From Actinomycetota bacterium (GTDB lineage Bacteria; Actinomycetota; Thermoleophilia; Solirubrobacterales; JACPNS01), in NCBI GenBank assembly GCA_016213645.1, contig JACQZY010000028.1:73457-121642 (forward strand): a DNA stretch of 48,186 nucleotides, given 5' to 3'. This document shows positions 14,880 through 24,247 of the stretch, piece by piece. The notes under the pieces were generated by a model. It was not told the origin of the DNA and searched no databases. It saw only the letters and a program-made list of their open reading frames with translations. The position numbers and the translations under genes were made by a program. Every line of letters starts with the position of its first letter. The first letter of the stretch is position 1.

Positions 14880-15374
14880 TTAACGGGCGCCGCCGAGATC
14901 GGGCAGCATCGTGCGTACGTACAGCGCGGTCGCCGCCCACGAACCGGCCACGCCAATCCAGATCAACGCCCCCACCACCCACGAATCGATGCAAAGAGCA
15001 AGGAAGCCGCCGCTCATCAACGGCCAGACGGCCAGACGGCCAACCCAGTTGACGCGAATCTGCATCCCCCGCAGTAGTACCGGCACCGACAGCGCCATCA
15101 TCATCACCTCGCGAACGAGTATCAGCACCATCAAATAGCGGGGCTGGAGTTCGAAGTGGAAGATCACGACGGCGACGGCGATTATCAACATGCGGTCGAC
15201 GAAGGGGTCGAGCAAAGTGCCGAGTCGGCTGAATTGCCCGGTCAGGCGCGCAACCAGGCCGTCCAGGTAGTCGGTCGCGCCGGCGATCCCGATCAGAGTC
15301 GTGGCCAGGGCGTCGCGCCCGTCGTCGGAGTTCATCGCAAGCACGAAAAAGGCCGGCACGAGCAGCGCCCGCAT
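14880..15374 (-). CDS. pgsA: CDP-alcohol phosphatidyltransferase, PgsA-like
   Basis: From the ATG at 15374 the protein has 164 residues. The frame stays open upstream to the end of proS and encodes a typical family N-terminus (L-P-N-A-I-G-Y before M-R-A-L-L-V-P). The real start is therefore probably upstream at a non-ATG codon; a CTG at 15515 is one option. The catalytic signature D-Y-L-D-G-L-V-A-R-x8-G-x3-D-P-F-V-D-R (D-G-x2-A-R-x8-G-x3-D-x3-D) is complete, and about five hydrophobic segments follow. It attaches an alcohol such as glycerol-3-phosphate to CDP-diacylglycerol in the membrane. Phosphatidylglycerophosphate synthase is the likeliest activity. pgsA near garA/ftsR also occurs in mycobacteria. 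Confidence 0.85.
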   Translation of the reverse strand: MRALLVPAFFVLAMNSDDGRDALATTLIGIAGATDYLDGLVARLTGQFSRLGTLLDPFVDRMLIIAVAVVIFHFELQPRYLMVLILVREVMMMALSVPVLLRGMQIRVNWVGRLAVWPLMSGGFLALCIDSWVVGALIWIGVAGSWAATALYVRTMLPDLGGAR

Positions 15375-15511
15375 GTAGCCGATCGCGTTCGGCAGCGTCC
15401 AAGGGCGCCACGGCTGGTCGGTTCCGGCCTGCGGTGGAGGGCCGCCGGACCTGTCGATCCCCGCGATTCGGCGGAAGCCGAGTTCTCGCTCGGGCCCGGA
15501 GGCCTGACCGT

Positions 15512-17212
15512 TCAGCTCAGAGACTCCAACTCGCGGATCACCCCGGCCGCACCTTCTTCTATCGGCAGCGCTCGCGTCTCACGCCCGCGCCGAGTCTGTA
15601 GCTCGAGTTCGCCGTTTTCCAACGTGCGCTTGCCGACCGTAATGCGCAGCGGGCAGCCAAGCAGCTCGGCGTCGGCGAACTTGGCGCCCGGACCCATTTC
15701 CCGGTCGTCGTAAACGACGTCCACGCCGGCGGCTCGCAGTTCGTCATAGAGACGATCGGCCGCTTGCCGCTCGGCGGCGGCTGGGTCTTTACCGAGCGAC
15801 ACCAGATGTACGTCGAACGGAGCGATTGCCTTGGGCCACACGATGCCGGCGTCGTCGGCCAGCTGTTCTACCGCCGCCGCGGCGACGCGAGCCGGGCCGA
15901 TGCCATAGCTGCCCATCACAATCGGATGTTCAACACCGGACTCGTCGAGGTAGGTGGCGCCAAGTGCTTCGCTGTAGCGAGTGCCGAGTTTGAAGATATT
16001 GCCGATCTCGATCGCCGGAACGATGTTTATGGCGCCACCGCCGGGAGCGGTGTCGCCGGGTTCAACGCAGCGTATGTCTTGGAAGACTGCTTGAAAGTCC
16101 CGCCCGATTCGTACGCCTCGAAGGTGGAGGTCGGGTCTGTTGGCTCCGGCGACATATCCGCCGGGGACAACGGCGAGCGCCTCGTCGGCGACGATTTCCA
16201 GACTCATGCCTACGGGTCCGATGAAACCGGCGACCGAACCGAAAACGCTCTCAATTTCGTCTTCACGCGCCTGGCGCAACCGGCGTTGAACGGCGTTTTG
16301 AAGCTTGATTTCGTTTAGCCGGTGATCGCCGCGAAGTAGCACGAGCAGCGGCTTGCCGTCATCCTCACCAATCATCGGCATCGCCTTGATTAGGGCCGAC
16401 GGATGCACGCCGAGCATCGACGAGACTTCTTCGATCGTGGTCGCGCCCGGAGTTGGGGTCTCCTCGGGCTGGTCGAGTTCTTCGCCCGGCTTGGGGGGCG
16501 TCGGCGTCGCTGAGGCCACCTCCACGTTGGCCGCGTAGCCATTGGCGAGCGCGATTTCGTTCTCACCGGCCGCACACGGAGCCATAAACTCATGCGCTCC
16601 GGAGCCACCCATCATGCCAACGTCGGACTCCACCATGTACCACTCAAGGCCGGCGCGCGTGAAGATGCGCTTGTACGCCTCGGCCTGGACGTCATACGCG
16701 GCGGCGAGGCCTTCCTCGTCGCGGTCGAAGCTGTAGGCGTCCTTCATGATGAACTCACGAGTACGCAGCACGCCGGCACGCGGACGCGGTTCGTCGCGGC
16801 CTTTGACCTGAAACTGGTACAGCACGAACGGCAGATCGCGATACGAGCGCACCTCGCGGCTGACGTGGTAGGTCATCGCCTCTTCGTGGGTCATCGCAAG
16901 TACCAACGGCGAGCCCTTGCGGTCGTCCAGTTTGAAAAGCTCGTCGATCTCGGAACGGCCCGTCTTCTGCCAGAGCTCGATCGGCTGGATCACCGGCATC
17001 AGCGTTTCCTGTGCGCCGGCGGCGTCCATCTCTTCGCGGATAATCCGCATCACACGACGCTGAACACGCCATCCGGCGGGCAGGTAGGTCCATAGGCCGG
17101 TGCCGATCTGTCGGATCAGCCCGGCGCGCACCATCAGTTTGTGCGACAGCGCCTCGGCGTCGCCGGGTGCCTGCTTGACGGTCGGAAGCAGGTAATTGCT
17201 TAGCCTTGTCAT
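15512..17212 (-). CDS. proS: prolyl-tRNA synthetase (bacterial ProS)
   Basis: This 566-residue protein starts MTRLSNYLLPTVKQAPGD. It shows the class II synthetase motifs: motif 1 around G-L-W-T-Y-L-P-A-G-W-R-V ... I-I-R-E-E-M, motif 2 with F-R-D-E-P-R-P-R-like G-R-D-E-P-R-P-R-A-G-V-L-R-T-R-E-F-I-M-K-D, and motif 3 S-Y-G-I-G-P-A-R-V. Between motifs 2 and 3 lies the INS/YbaK-like editing insert (about residues 225-390), which hydrolyses Ala-tRNA(Pro). The C-terminal anticodon-binding domain ends at the stop. Length and domain order are those of the bacterial type. The pgsA reading frame runs directly from its 3' end. Confidence 0.96.
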   Translation of the reverse strand: MTRLSNYLLPTVKQAPGDAEALSHKLMVRAGLIRQIGTGLWTYLPAGWRVQRRVMRIIREEMDAAGAQETLMPVIQPIELWQKTGRSEIDELFKLDDRKGSPLVLAMTHEEAMTYHVSREVRSYRDLPFVLYQFQVKGRDEPRPRAGVLRTREFIMKDAYSFDRDEEGLAAAYDVQAEAYKRIFTRAGLEWYMVESDVGMMGGSGAHEFMAPCAAGENEIALANGYAANVEVASATPTPPKPGEELDQPEETPTPGATTIEEVSSMLGVHPSALIKAMPMIGEDDGKPLLVLLRGDHRLNEIKLQNAVQRRLRQAREDEIESVFGSVAGFIGPVGMSLEIVADEALAVVPGGYVAGANRPDLHLRGVRIGRDFQAVFQDIRCVEPGDTAPGGGAINIVPAIEIGNIFKLGTRYSEALGATYLDESGVEHPIVMGSYGIGPARVAAAAVEQLADDAGIVWPKAIAPFDVHLVSLGKDPAAAERQAADRLYDELRAAGVDVVYDDREMGPGAKFADAELLGCPLRITVGKRTLENGELELQTRRGRETRALPIEEGAAGVIRELESLS

Positions 17213-17382
17213 AGCGCGTGATCCTACCCGTCGGCGTCGTTCGGTTGATCGCGACCTCGGCGGCGGCTAGCATTCGCGACTCACGGCGGTGCTCGAAGCG
17301 TCGCACGACGCGCAACTCACGCGCCCCGCCCCGGTTTCAACGGGCGAATCGGCCGCTGACGGGCCGCCACGTACGATCGAAT

Positions 17383-18861
17383 TTGACCGCACGAATTCTC
17401 ACATACCGCTTGACCGCCATCTCGCTCTGCGTCGTACTGACGTTTGCCGCATTCTTGATGGTGACGGGACACCCCGCCCGGGCCGGTAACCGGCAGCTTT
17501 CCGTGATCGAGGACAGCGCCCGCGTGCTCAGCCCGGACCCGGCCACCCAAGACGCCGCTCTCAACGAGATGCGAGACCTCGACGCCGATGTGGTGAAGAT
17601 TCCCGTGATCTGGCGCAATGCCGCGCCACGTCCGACGTCGCGCTCAAAGCCGTCCGCCGACTTATCGGATCCGGATGCCTACCCCGCCGGTGCCTGGACC
17701 GTGGTCGACCGCGCCGTGCTCGGCGCCGCTACCCGTGGCATGGGAGTTTGGCTGATGCTCACCGCGCCTGCCCCTCGCTGGGCAGTTGACAAAGAGGACG
17801 CCGAGGCGCCTGGCGCCACGCAGCCCGACCCGAAGGACTATGCGGAATTCGCGGAAGCGGCGGGGCGTCATTTTAAAGACGTCAAGATCTGGTCTATCTG
17901 GAACGAGCCGAATCTCTCGCTGTTCTTGCGGCCGCAGTTTCAGAACGGCGTGGTGGTTTCAGCCATTCACTACCGGAAGCTGTATCGGGCCGGTTACGAC
18001 GCGTTGCGTAGCGCGGGTCACGGCCGTGACACGATCCTCTTTGGCGAGTTGCTTCCGCGCGCTCCGGTTCCGCGACGCGCCAACGGAACCGTTCCGCCAC
18101 TGATCTGGCTGCGCGAATTTTTCTGTCTCGACGCCCAGCTCAAGGCATATTCCGGCGCGGACGCCCGTAAGCACGATTGTACGGGCTATAAACCGATCAA
18201 GACGTCCGGTTTCGCCTACCACCCTTACACCACGCCGGATGGACCGTTTTGGAAGGATCCACGTCCCGACAGCGCGATGATCCAGCACCTGGAACGCGTG
18301 TTCAAGGTATTGGACGCGGCGTCCCGGACTCATCATCTCGCTCAGCGACGTCTGAAGGTTTACAGCAGCGAATTTGGATTTCAGTCCAACCCGCCGGATC
18401 GCACGATGATCCCGATCAATCTGATCCCGCTTTATCTCAACGCGAGCGAGTACCTGTCCTACCGGAACTCGCGCGTTGCGACCTATTCCCAGTATCTGCT
18501 GCGCGACGACGGCGCAACGGAAGCGTTCCAGAGCGGCCTGCGCTTCGCGGACGGCACGCCCAAGCCTGGCGTTTACGACGCCTACCGCATGCCGATCGTC
18601 GCCGTTAGGCGCTCGGACTCGAGTGTTCTGATCTGGGGCAAGGTTCGTGCCGGCTCAGGCCGCCCGCCGAAGGTGGAGATCCAGGTGGACGATGGATCCG
18701 GATTCAGAACGTACAAAACCGTTCGCCCGAACCGCCAAAGCGGGTATTTCCAGCGCGTTCTGACGGGTGTAAATGCGGACGGTGACAATTTCCGCACGAA
18801 ATCCGGCAGTTTTCTCAGCCGGGAGACCAAGGCGGAGCCCGCCCCGGCGATGATGCCGTGA
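17383..18861 (+). CDS. secreted clan GH-A-like glycoside hydrolase, paralogue 1
   Basis: From TTG 17383 the protein has 492 residues, matching its 482-residue neighbour. An ATG in the same frame at 17218 would add an Arg-rich stretch and sits 5 bp from proS. A signal peptide (L-T-A-I-S-L-C-V-V-L-T-F-A-A-F) precedes the mature start near A-R-A-G-N-R-Q. The central part is a TIM-barrel of clan GH-A type: the acid/base Glu in S-I-W-N-E-P-N (codon 17904-17906) and the likely nucleophile Glu in V-Y-S-S-E-F-G-F (codon 18370-18372). A short C-terminal beta domain follows. The polysaccharide substrate and exact GH family are not recognisable. Confidence 0.75.
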   Translation: MTARILTYRLTAISLCVVLTFAAFLMVTGHPARAGNRQLSVIEDSARVLSPDPATQDAALNEMRDLDADVVKIPVIWRNAAPRPTSRSKPSADLSDPDAYPAGAWTVVDRAVLGAATRGMGVWLMLTAPAPRWAVDKEDAEAPGATQPDPKDYAEFAEAAGRHFKDVKIWSIWNEPNLSLFLRPQFQNGVVVSAIHYRKLYRAGYDALRSAGHGRDTILFGELLPRAPVPRRANGTVPPLIWLREFFCLDAQLKAYSGADARKHDCTGYKPIKTSGFAYHPYTTPDGPFWKDPRPDSAMIQHLERVFKVLDAASRTHHLAQRRLKVYSSEFGFQSNPPDRTMIPINLIPLYLNASEYLSYRNSRVATYSQYLLRDDGATEAFQSGLRFADGTPKPGVYDAYRMPIVAVRRSDSSVLIWGKVRAGSGRPPKVEIQVDDGSGFRTYKTVRPNRQSGYFQRVLTGVNADGDNFRTKSGSFLSRETKAEPAPAMMP

Positions 18862-19137
18862 TCGCGATCCGGCGATGAACGGCCGGATATACACGGTGAC
18901 CATGTCGGGCGAATGGGTTTGTGCACGAATATTCCTACATGGTGGCTAACCTGCACGAAACTTTCGGCGTTCGACTCGGTTAGGACGGATAACAAGGTCG
19001 CCGGTTTATTCCGGTGCTCGGTGCTTTTCTTCGAGGCTTTTCCTCGATTGCTCCTGAAGCTCGAACGATCGACGTGAGGATTCATCATTCCGACTAATCC
19101 GCGCCGCGCCGCGTGGGTTCAAACCGAAGGGAACGAA

Positions 19138-20586
19138 ATGCTGCTTTTGACGTTCAAGGATCGAGTACTCACCGCAACGATTGTCGCGCTGGTTGCGTCG
19201 ATTGTTTTCGCGGCGGCAGCAGTAGCGTCGACTTCTCAGTTCACGGTGATGGAGGACTCCGCCCACATCGTGAACCCCGACCCCGCTACGCAGGACGCGT
19301 CGCTTGACGAGATCGCGGCGCTCGGCGCGGAAGCGGTGAAGATTCCCGTGAGCTGGCGCGCCGTGGCCCCCACCACCGAGTCCGGCGATCTCGGCAACCC
19401 GGCGGCATATCCGGCGGGCACCTGGGATGTGGTCGACCGCGCCGTGGCCGGCGCGAAGAGCCGGGGGTTGCAAGTGTGGCTGATGGTTGCCTCGCCCGCG
19501 CCCGACTGGGCCGTCAGCCGGTCAACGCCAAAATACCCGGGCGTCTACAAGCCCGACCCGGTGAAGTTCGGCAAATTCGCCGAAGCGGTCGGGCGTCGCT
19601 ACTCCACCGCCGAGTTCGTCTCGATCTGGAACGAACCCGACCTGAGCCGTTACATCCAGCCCCAGTACAAGGGCGGTGTTGCCGTCGGCGCCGTCCACTA
19701 CCGCAAGATGTACCGCGCGGCATACGACGGTCTGATGCGCGCGGGCAGGGGTGATGTAAAGGTCCTGTTCGGCGAGTTGAAGCCGCGCGCCACAAGGAAC
19801 GACAGCACGACGGTGATGCCACTGCTCTGGTTGCGGGACTTCTTCTGTATTGACAAAGACGGACGAAAGCTCACCGGTTCCGCCGCAAAAAAGCGTGAAT
19901 GCGCGGGGTTCAAGCCGATCAAGGCTGCGGGGCTTGCTTACCATCCTTATGCGATGTCCGGGGGGCCGATGGTGCGCGATCCCCTGAAGGACAACGCAAC
20001 CATCGCCTACCTGAAGCGGATCGAGCGAGTGCTCGACCAGGCGTCGAAGCGTCACCGGCTACGCGGCCGCAAACTGAAGATCTACAACAGCGAATTTGGT
20101 TTTGAAACCGACCCGCCGGACGTATACAAAACCCACATCGAGCTGGTACCGAACTTCCTGAACATCAGCGAATATCTCAACTACAAAGACCCGCGCGTGG
20201 CGAGTTATTCGCAGTATCTGCTTCGTGACGACGTCGCAATGAGTGCCTTCAACTGCGGTCTTCGGTTCGCCGACGGCAGCAAAAAACCCGGGGTCTACGA
20301 GGCCTTCCAGCTCCCGTTCAACGTGTTCAAGGCCGGCGGAAGCAATCTCACTTTTTGGGGCGCCCTGAGAATGTCTGACGGTTCGCCGCAGCAGGCAGTA
20401 ATTCAGGCCAAAGACGGTTCTTCTTGGACGACCGTGGCCACCGTCGACGTCAACTCGTCGCTGGGATACTTCGAAAAGACCGTTTCCGTACCGGGAGGCA
20501 CGTCCAAGACATTCCGGCTGTCGTGGAAGACTCTCGTTTCGAGGGAGGCCAAACCGGCCAAGGCGATCAAGGCGCTGACGGACTGA
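19138..20586 (+). CDS. secreted clan GH-A-like glycoside hydrolase, paralogue 2
   Basis: This 482-residue protein opens MLLLTFKDRVLTATIVALVA, with a signal peptide ending near A-V-A-S-T. GAAGGGAAC provides the ribosome binding site. It aligns with the preceding gene throughout: the E-D-S-A-x-I/V-x-x-P-D-P-A-T-Q-D-A opening, V-K-I-P-V-x-W-R, acid/base Glu in S-I-W-N-E-P-D (codon 19633-19635), F-F-C-x-D, nucleophile Glu in I-Y-N-S-E-F-G-F (codon 20092-20094), Y-S-Q-Y-L-L-R-D-D and a C-terminal beta domain. A 276-nt interval separates them and has no other gene, so each may have its own promoter. It probably acts on an extracellular or cell-envelope glycan. Confidence 0.78.
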   Translation: MLLLTFKDRVLTATIVALVASIVFAAAAVASTSQFTVMEDSAHIVNPDPATQDASLDEIAALGAEAVKIPVSWRAVAPTTESGDLGNPAAYPAGTWDVVDRAVAGAKSRGLQVWLMVASPAPDWAVSRSTPKYPGVYKPDPVKFGKFAEAVGRRYSTAEFVSIWNEPDLSRYIQPQYKGGVAVGAVHYRKMYRAAYDGLMRAGRGDVKVLFGELKPRATRNDSTTVMPLLWLRDFFCIDKDGRKLTGSAAKKRECAGFKPIKAAGLAYHPYAMSGGPMVRDPLKDNATIAYLKRIERVLDQASKRHRLRGRKLKIYNSEFGFETDPPDVYKTHIELVPNFLNISEYLNYKDPRVASYSQYLLRDDVAMSAFNCGLRFADGSKKPGVYEAFQLPFNVFKAGGSNLTFWGALRMSDGSPQQAVIQAKDGSSWTTVATVDVNSSLGYFEKTVSVPGGTSKTFRLSWKTLVSREAKPAKAIKALTD

Positions 20587-20620
20587 GAGACTGACCGACT
20601 AGCTAGAGAGTGACTGGCCG

Positions 20621-20639
20621 CCCCGGCGAACCGCCGGGG
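20621..20639. terminator. GC-rich hairpin between convergent genes
   Basis: CCCCGGCG-AAC-CGCCGGGG forms a perfect 8-bp stem with a 3-nt loop between the convergent hydrolase gene and ispG. There is no T-tract, so this is a terminator-like hairpin rather than a classical intrinsic terminator. Confidence 0.55.
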
Positions 20640-20682
20640 ACCAGCGCAGAGCTTCTCGCAACAGGCCGAGGCGCGGCCGAAG

Positions 20683-21939
20683 TCAGGAGCGAGCGAAACG
20701 CCTTCCAGCCACGGGCGACACGGCTTCGTCGATCTGCGGAGCCGTGATGTCTTCCTGCCGGGCTTTTTCGGCTTCCAGCGCGGCGAGCTTCTCGGGAGTT
20801 AGATCGTCGGCGTTTTCTTCTTCAATCCTGCGCAACCATTCGGCACCTTCGGCGCTCTCCGTCTCGTCGATCTCGACCTTGCCGTCACGCGCGAGCGATT
20901 TGTCGATCTCAACGAACAGCTCGTCCACAAGGTTCTCTTGCGGAACTTTGCGAATCGCTTTACCGTTGGCAAAGATGAGTCCTTCGTTCTTCGCGCCCGT
21001 AATGCCGAAATCGGCATGTGAAGCCTCGCCGATGCCGTTGACCGCGCATCCGAGCACGGCCACTTCGATCGGTTCGACGTAGCTTTCGAGCCGACGCTCG
21101 ATCTCTTGGACGGTTGCGTCCATGTCGAACTGCAGCCGTCCGCAGGTCGGGCAGGCGATCAGCACCGGACCCTTCTGGCGCAGCTGAAGCGCCTTCAAAA
21201 TCTCCCACGCGACCTTCACTTCTTCCTCGGCGTGGAAGGTGGAGAGCGAAATGCGAATCGTGTCGCCCACGCCGTCGGCCAGCAGCGTTCCCAGGCCGAC
21301 AGCGGACTTCAGTGAGCCGGTCCATTTCGTCCCGGCCTCGGTGATGCCGAGGTGAATCGGATAGTCGATCTTTTCAGCAAGCAGGCGATTTGACGCGATC
21401 GTGTTGGGCACGTTGGTGGACTTAATCGAAACCTTGAAGTCCTCGAAGTCGAGGCGTTCCATCAATTCGACAAACTCAACGGCCGCGGTGACCAGCGCGT
21501 CGACGGGATCGCGTTTTTCAAGATCGTGGAGGTGCTTTGGCAAGGAACCTGAGTTGACACCGATCCGCATCGGCACCTTGGCCGCCTTTGCGCGCTCGGC
21601 CACTTCGGCGACTTTGTCGGCTCCGCCGATGTTCCCGGGATTCAGCCGAATCGCGCCGGCGCCCGCGTCGATCGCCTTGAGCGCGAGGGTGTGATTGAAG
21701 TGGATGTCGGCAATGATCGGCACCGGCGAGCGTTCGACGATCGTCTTTAGCGCCACGGCGTCCTGGTCGCGCGGAACGGCGCAGCGCACGATCTCGCAAC
21801 CCGCTTCGTGCATACGCCCGATCTGCTCGAGCGTGGCCTCAATATTGGCGGTCTCGGTCTTTGTCATCGACTGCACCGCAACCGGTGCGCCGCCGCCAAT
21901 CGGAACGTTGCCGACCCAGATCTGCCTCTTGGATGCCAT
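20683..21939 (-). CDS. ispG: 4-hydroxy-3-methylbut-2-enyl-diphosphate synthase
   Basis: This 418-residue GcpE protein catalyses the sixth step of the MEP isoprenoid pathway, converting MEcPP to HMBPP. The N-terminal TIM-barrel has V-A-V-Q-S-M-T-K-T-x-T, A-D-I-H-F-N and N-P-G-N-I-G. The C-terminal part carries the [4Fe-4S] cysteines in C-P-T-C-G-R and G-C-A-V-N-G-I-G-E-A. A tail of about 60 charged residues after the iron-sulfur domain (rich in Glu, Ala and Lys) is longer than in the minimal protein. It is the last gene of the block that also holds dxr and rseP. Confidence 0.96.
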   Translation of the reverse strand: MASKRQIWVGNVPIGGGAPVAVQSMTKTETANIEATLEQIGRMHEAGCEIVRCAVPRDQDAVALKTIVERSPVPIIADIHFNHTLALKAIDAGAGAIRLNPGNIGGADKVAEVAERAKAAKVPMRIGVNSGSLPKHLHDLEKRDPVDALVTAAVEFVELMERLDFEDFKVSIKSTNVPNTIASNRLLAEKIDYPIHLGITEAGTKWTGSLKSAVGLGTLLADGVGDTIRISLSTFHAEEEVKVAWEILKALQLRQKGPVLIACPTCGRLQFDMDATVQEIERRLESYVEPIEVAVLGCAVNGIGEASHADFGITGAKNEGLIFANGKAIRKVPQENLVDELFVEIDKSLARDGKVEIDETESAEGAEWLRRIEEENADDLTPEKLAALEAEKARQEDITAPQIDEAVSPVAGRRFARS

Positions 21940-21974
21940 CCGCTACAGGTTACGCGGTTCCCGCCGGCGCGCGC

Positions 21975-23045
21975 TCAGGGCCCGAAACCACCGTTGCGAA
22001 AGCGGTCAATGTCATTGGTAAAGCCGATCGTAAACAGCATCACGATCAGCGCGATGCCTACGATACTCGCGCGTTCCAGAACGCGGGTGGGTATCGGCCG
22101 GCGGACGACTTTTTCGGCCAATGCCCAGAAGATGTGACCGCCGTCAAGTGGTAGAAACGGAAACAAGTTGATGAGGGCAAGGCTCAGCGAGATCAGCGCG
22201 ATGATGCCGATCGTCCGCTCGGCGCTGTCGTTGAATGCCCGACGGGTCGATTCGTATCCCCCGACGGCACTGCCGATTTCCTTGCGTTTCTTTGCGTCAA
22301 ACACCCGCGCGGGAAGCGCGACGGTCAGCTTGGATACGAACCAAATGCGTTCGGCAGTGGTGGTGAAGGCTTGGCCGATCGGCAAAGTTTCCGGTTCGGC
22401 GCCGAATGTGATCCCAAGTCGCATCCGCTTGTGGGAGGCGTCGTAGCGAGGCTTGACGGAAAAAGATTGCGTGACCCCGCTTCGTTGGAATACCACCGGT
22501 ACCGCTCGCTCGGCGATGCATCCATCTTTGTTCCCGCCGCCGCACTTGATGCGGTTCAGCTTCTCTACGAGGTCGGCCGGGCCGCCATGTGCGCCGTCGA
22601 TCGAAACGATCATGTCGCCGGGCTTGAGCTTCCCCGACACGACGGCTCCGGAGTCCACGGATCCGACTGAACGGTTCGTCACGGATACGCCGACAAAGGC
22701 GAACAGCACAAACACGAGTACGAACGCGATCAGAACGTTCATCGCCGGTCCGGCGGCGATCGTGACGACGCGCTTCCAGACAGGCTGGCGGAAATACGCC
22801 CTTGGCAATACCTCGGGGGGCAACTCCTCTTCTGGATTCATGCCGGTGATCTTCACGAAACCGCCAAGCGGCACCGCGCCGATCTCGTAAGAAGTCTCGC
22901 CTCGCCTGATTTTCAGGATGGCCGGCGGAAAGAACAGCGAAAATCGCTCGACGCGCATTCCTACGGCCTTCGCGGCAATGAAATGCCCGAACTCGTGAAG
23001 AATCACGAGGGCGGCGAAGGCGACGAATGCGAGAAGGAAGCTCAT
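21975..23045 (-). CDS. rseP: site-2 zinc metalloprotease (RseP/Rip1 family)
   Basis: This 356-residue integral membrane protease starts MSFLLAFVAFAALVILHEFGHFI, giving the H-E-F-G-H zinc motif in the first helix. The second zinc-ligand motif is in the third helix near the end, F-P-F-L-P-L-D-G-G-H (L-D-G). One PDZ domain lies between, around V-S-V-T-N-R-S-V-G-S ... L-K-P-G-D-M-I-V-S-I-D-G. Such proteases cut membrane anti-sigma factors or signal peptides within the bilayer. The location between dxr and ispG is the standard actinobacterial arrangement. A disordered stretch around residues 240-260 (D-A-K-K-R-K-E-I-G) precedes the last helices. Confidence 0.94.
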   Translation of the reverse strand: MSFLLAFVAFAALVILHEFGHFIAAKAVGMRVERFSLFFPPAILKIRRGETSYEIGAVPLGGFVKITGMNPEEELPPEVLPRAYFRQPVWKRVVTIAAGPAMNVLIAFVLVFVLFAFVGVSVTNRSVGSVDSGAVVSGKLKPGDMIVSIDGAHGGPADLVEKLNRIKCGGGNKDGCIAERAVPVVFQRSGVTQSFSVKPRYDASHKRMRLGITFGAEPETLPIGQAFTTTAERIWFVSKLTVALPARVFDAKKRKEIGSAVGGYESTRRAFNDSAERTIGIIALISLSLALINLFPFLPLDGGHIFWALAEKVVRRPIPTRVLERASIVGIALIVMLFTIGFTNDIDRFRNGGFGP

Positions 23046-23071
23046 CAGGGGGTCAGCGCGCGTTCGCTCGC

Positions 23072-24223
23072 CTATACGGGTATCTCGGCCAGCAGCTCGC
23101 GGGCCTTGACGCGGGCCTCCTCGTCAAGCTCGGCGAGCTGGAAGAAATGTCCGATTGGAGGGGCGGCCACGGTTTCCAGGGTCCGTTCAATCAAAGCCGG
23201 TATTCCGTTGAACGGTATTTCGCCACGGAGGAAGGCCTCGACGGCGACTTCGTTTGCGGCGTTCATCACGCAGGGCGCCGAACCGCCCGCTCGTCCGGCA
23301 GCTTCCGCGATCCGCAGGCACGGAAATGCATCGCGATCGGGCTGCTCGAACGTGAGCGAACCGAGCTCCGCGAGGTCGAGAGGTCGCAACGGCACGTCTT
23401 CGCGCGATGGATGATTGAGCGCGTATGAGATCGGCACGCGCATGTCCGGATAGCCGAGGTGAGCAAGCGTGGACCCGTCGTTGAGTTGGATCAACGAGTG
23501 GATTATCGACTGCGGGTGGACGATCACGTCGATCGCGTCGTAGTCGAAGCCGAAAAGGTGATGTGCCTCGATCACCTCAAGGCCCTTGTTCATTAGCGTG
23601 GCCGAGTCGATCGTGATCTTGCCGCCCATCTTCCAGGTGGGATGATCGAGCGCCTGCTCTACCGTCACGGCCGCAAGATCGGACTTTGAGCGACCCCTGA
23701 ATGGCCCCCCTGAAGCCGTCAAAACCAGCTTGTCGACGGTGCCGGGACGCTCCCCGGCCACGAGTTGGAAAAGCGCCGAGTGCTCACTATCGACAGGCAA
23801 AAGCTGTGCGCCGGTGCCTTCAGCAAGCTGAGTGACGAGATCACCACCTACCACCAGGGATTCTTTGTTGGCAAGCGCGAGATCGATGCCTTCACCGAGC
23901 GCGGCGATCGTCGGGCCAAGGCCGGCGCTGCCGACCAGTGCGTTGAGCACGATGTCGCACTCGGTTTCCGCGATCAGTCGGATCAATCCGTCGGGACCGC
24001 TCAGCACGTCTCCCCCGGTCCACGACTCAGAGGCCTTGGCGGCGGCGTATTCGTCGGCCAGTGCGATCCTCGAAACTCCGTGCTGACGGGCCAGCTCGAC
24101 TAGCTGTTCCCATTTCGTACCGGCGGACAACCCGACGACGGTCAGCTCGTCGTTGCGCTGCACGACGTCGAGCGCCTGTTGGCCGATCGATCCGGTCGCG
24201 CCCAGAATCAGAACTCTACGCAT
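23072..24223 (-). CDS. dxr: 1-deoxy-D-xylulose-5-phosphate reductoisomerase
   Basis: This 383-residue protein opens MRRVLILGATGSIGQQALDVV, with the NADPH-binding G-A-T-G-S-I-G. The catalytic domain shows A-N-K-E-S-L-V, P-V-D-S-E-H-S-A-L-F-Q (metal and substrate binding Asp/Glu), T-A-S-G-G-P-F-R, and N-K-G-L-E-V-I-E-A-H-H-L-F. It converts DXP to MEP, the committed step of the pathway that ispG nearly completes. Length is normal. It is 24 nt from cdsA. Confidence 0.97.
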   Translation of the reverse strand: MRRVLILGATGSIGQQALDVVQRNDELTVVGLSAGTKWEQLVELARQHGVSRIALADEYAAAKASESWTGGDVLSGPDGLIRLIAETECDIVLNALVGSAGLGPTIAALGEGIDLALANKESLVVGGDLVTQLAEGTGAQLLPVDSEHSALFQLVAGERPGTVDKLVLTASGGPFRGRSKSDLAAVTVEQALDHPTWKMGGKITIDSATLMNKGLEVIEAHHLFGFDYDAIDVIVHPQSIIHSLIQLNDGSTLAHLGYPDMRVPISYALNHPSREDVPLRPLDLAELGSLTFEQPDRDAFPCLRIAEAAGRAGGSAPCVMNAANEVAVEAFLRGEIPFNGIPALIERTLETVAAPPIGHFFQLAELDEEARVKARELLAEIPV

Positions 24224-24247
24224 CAGTTCGAGGCTACCCGTGGCCGC

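Noticed and set aside
14779-15411. A 210-residue frame overlapping pgsA
   Set aside because: The product is almost entirely Arg/Asp/Gly and the PgsA catalytic signature is in the other frame.
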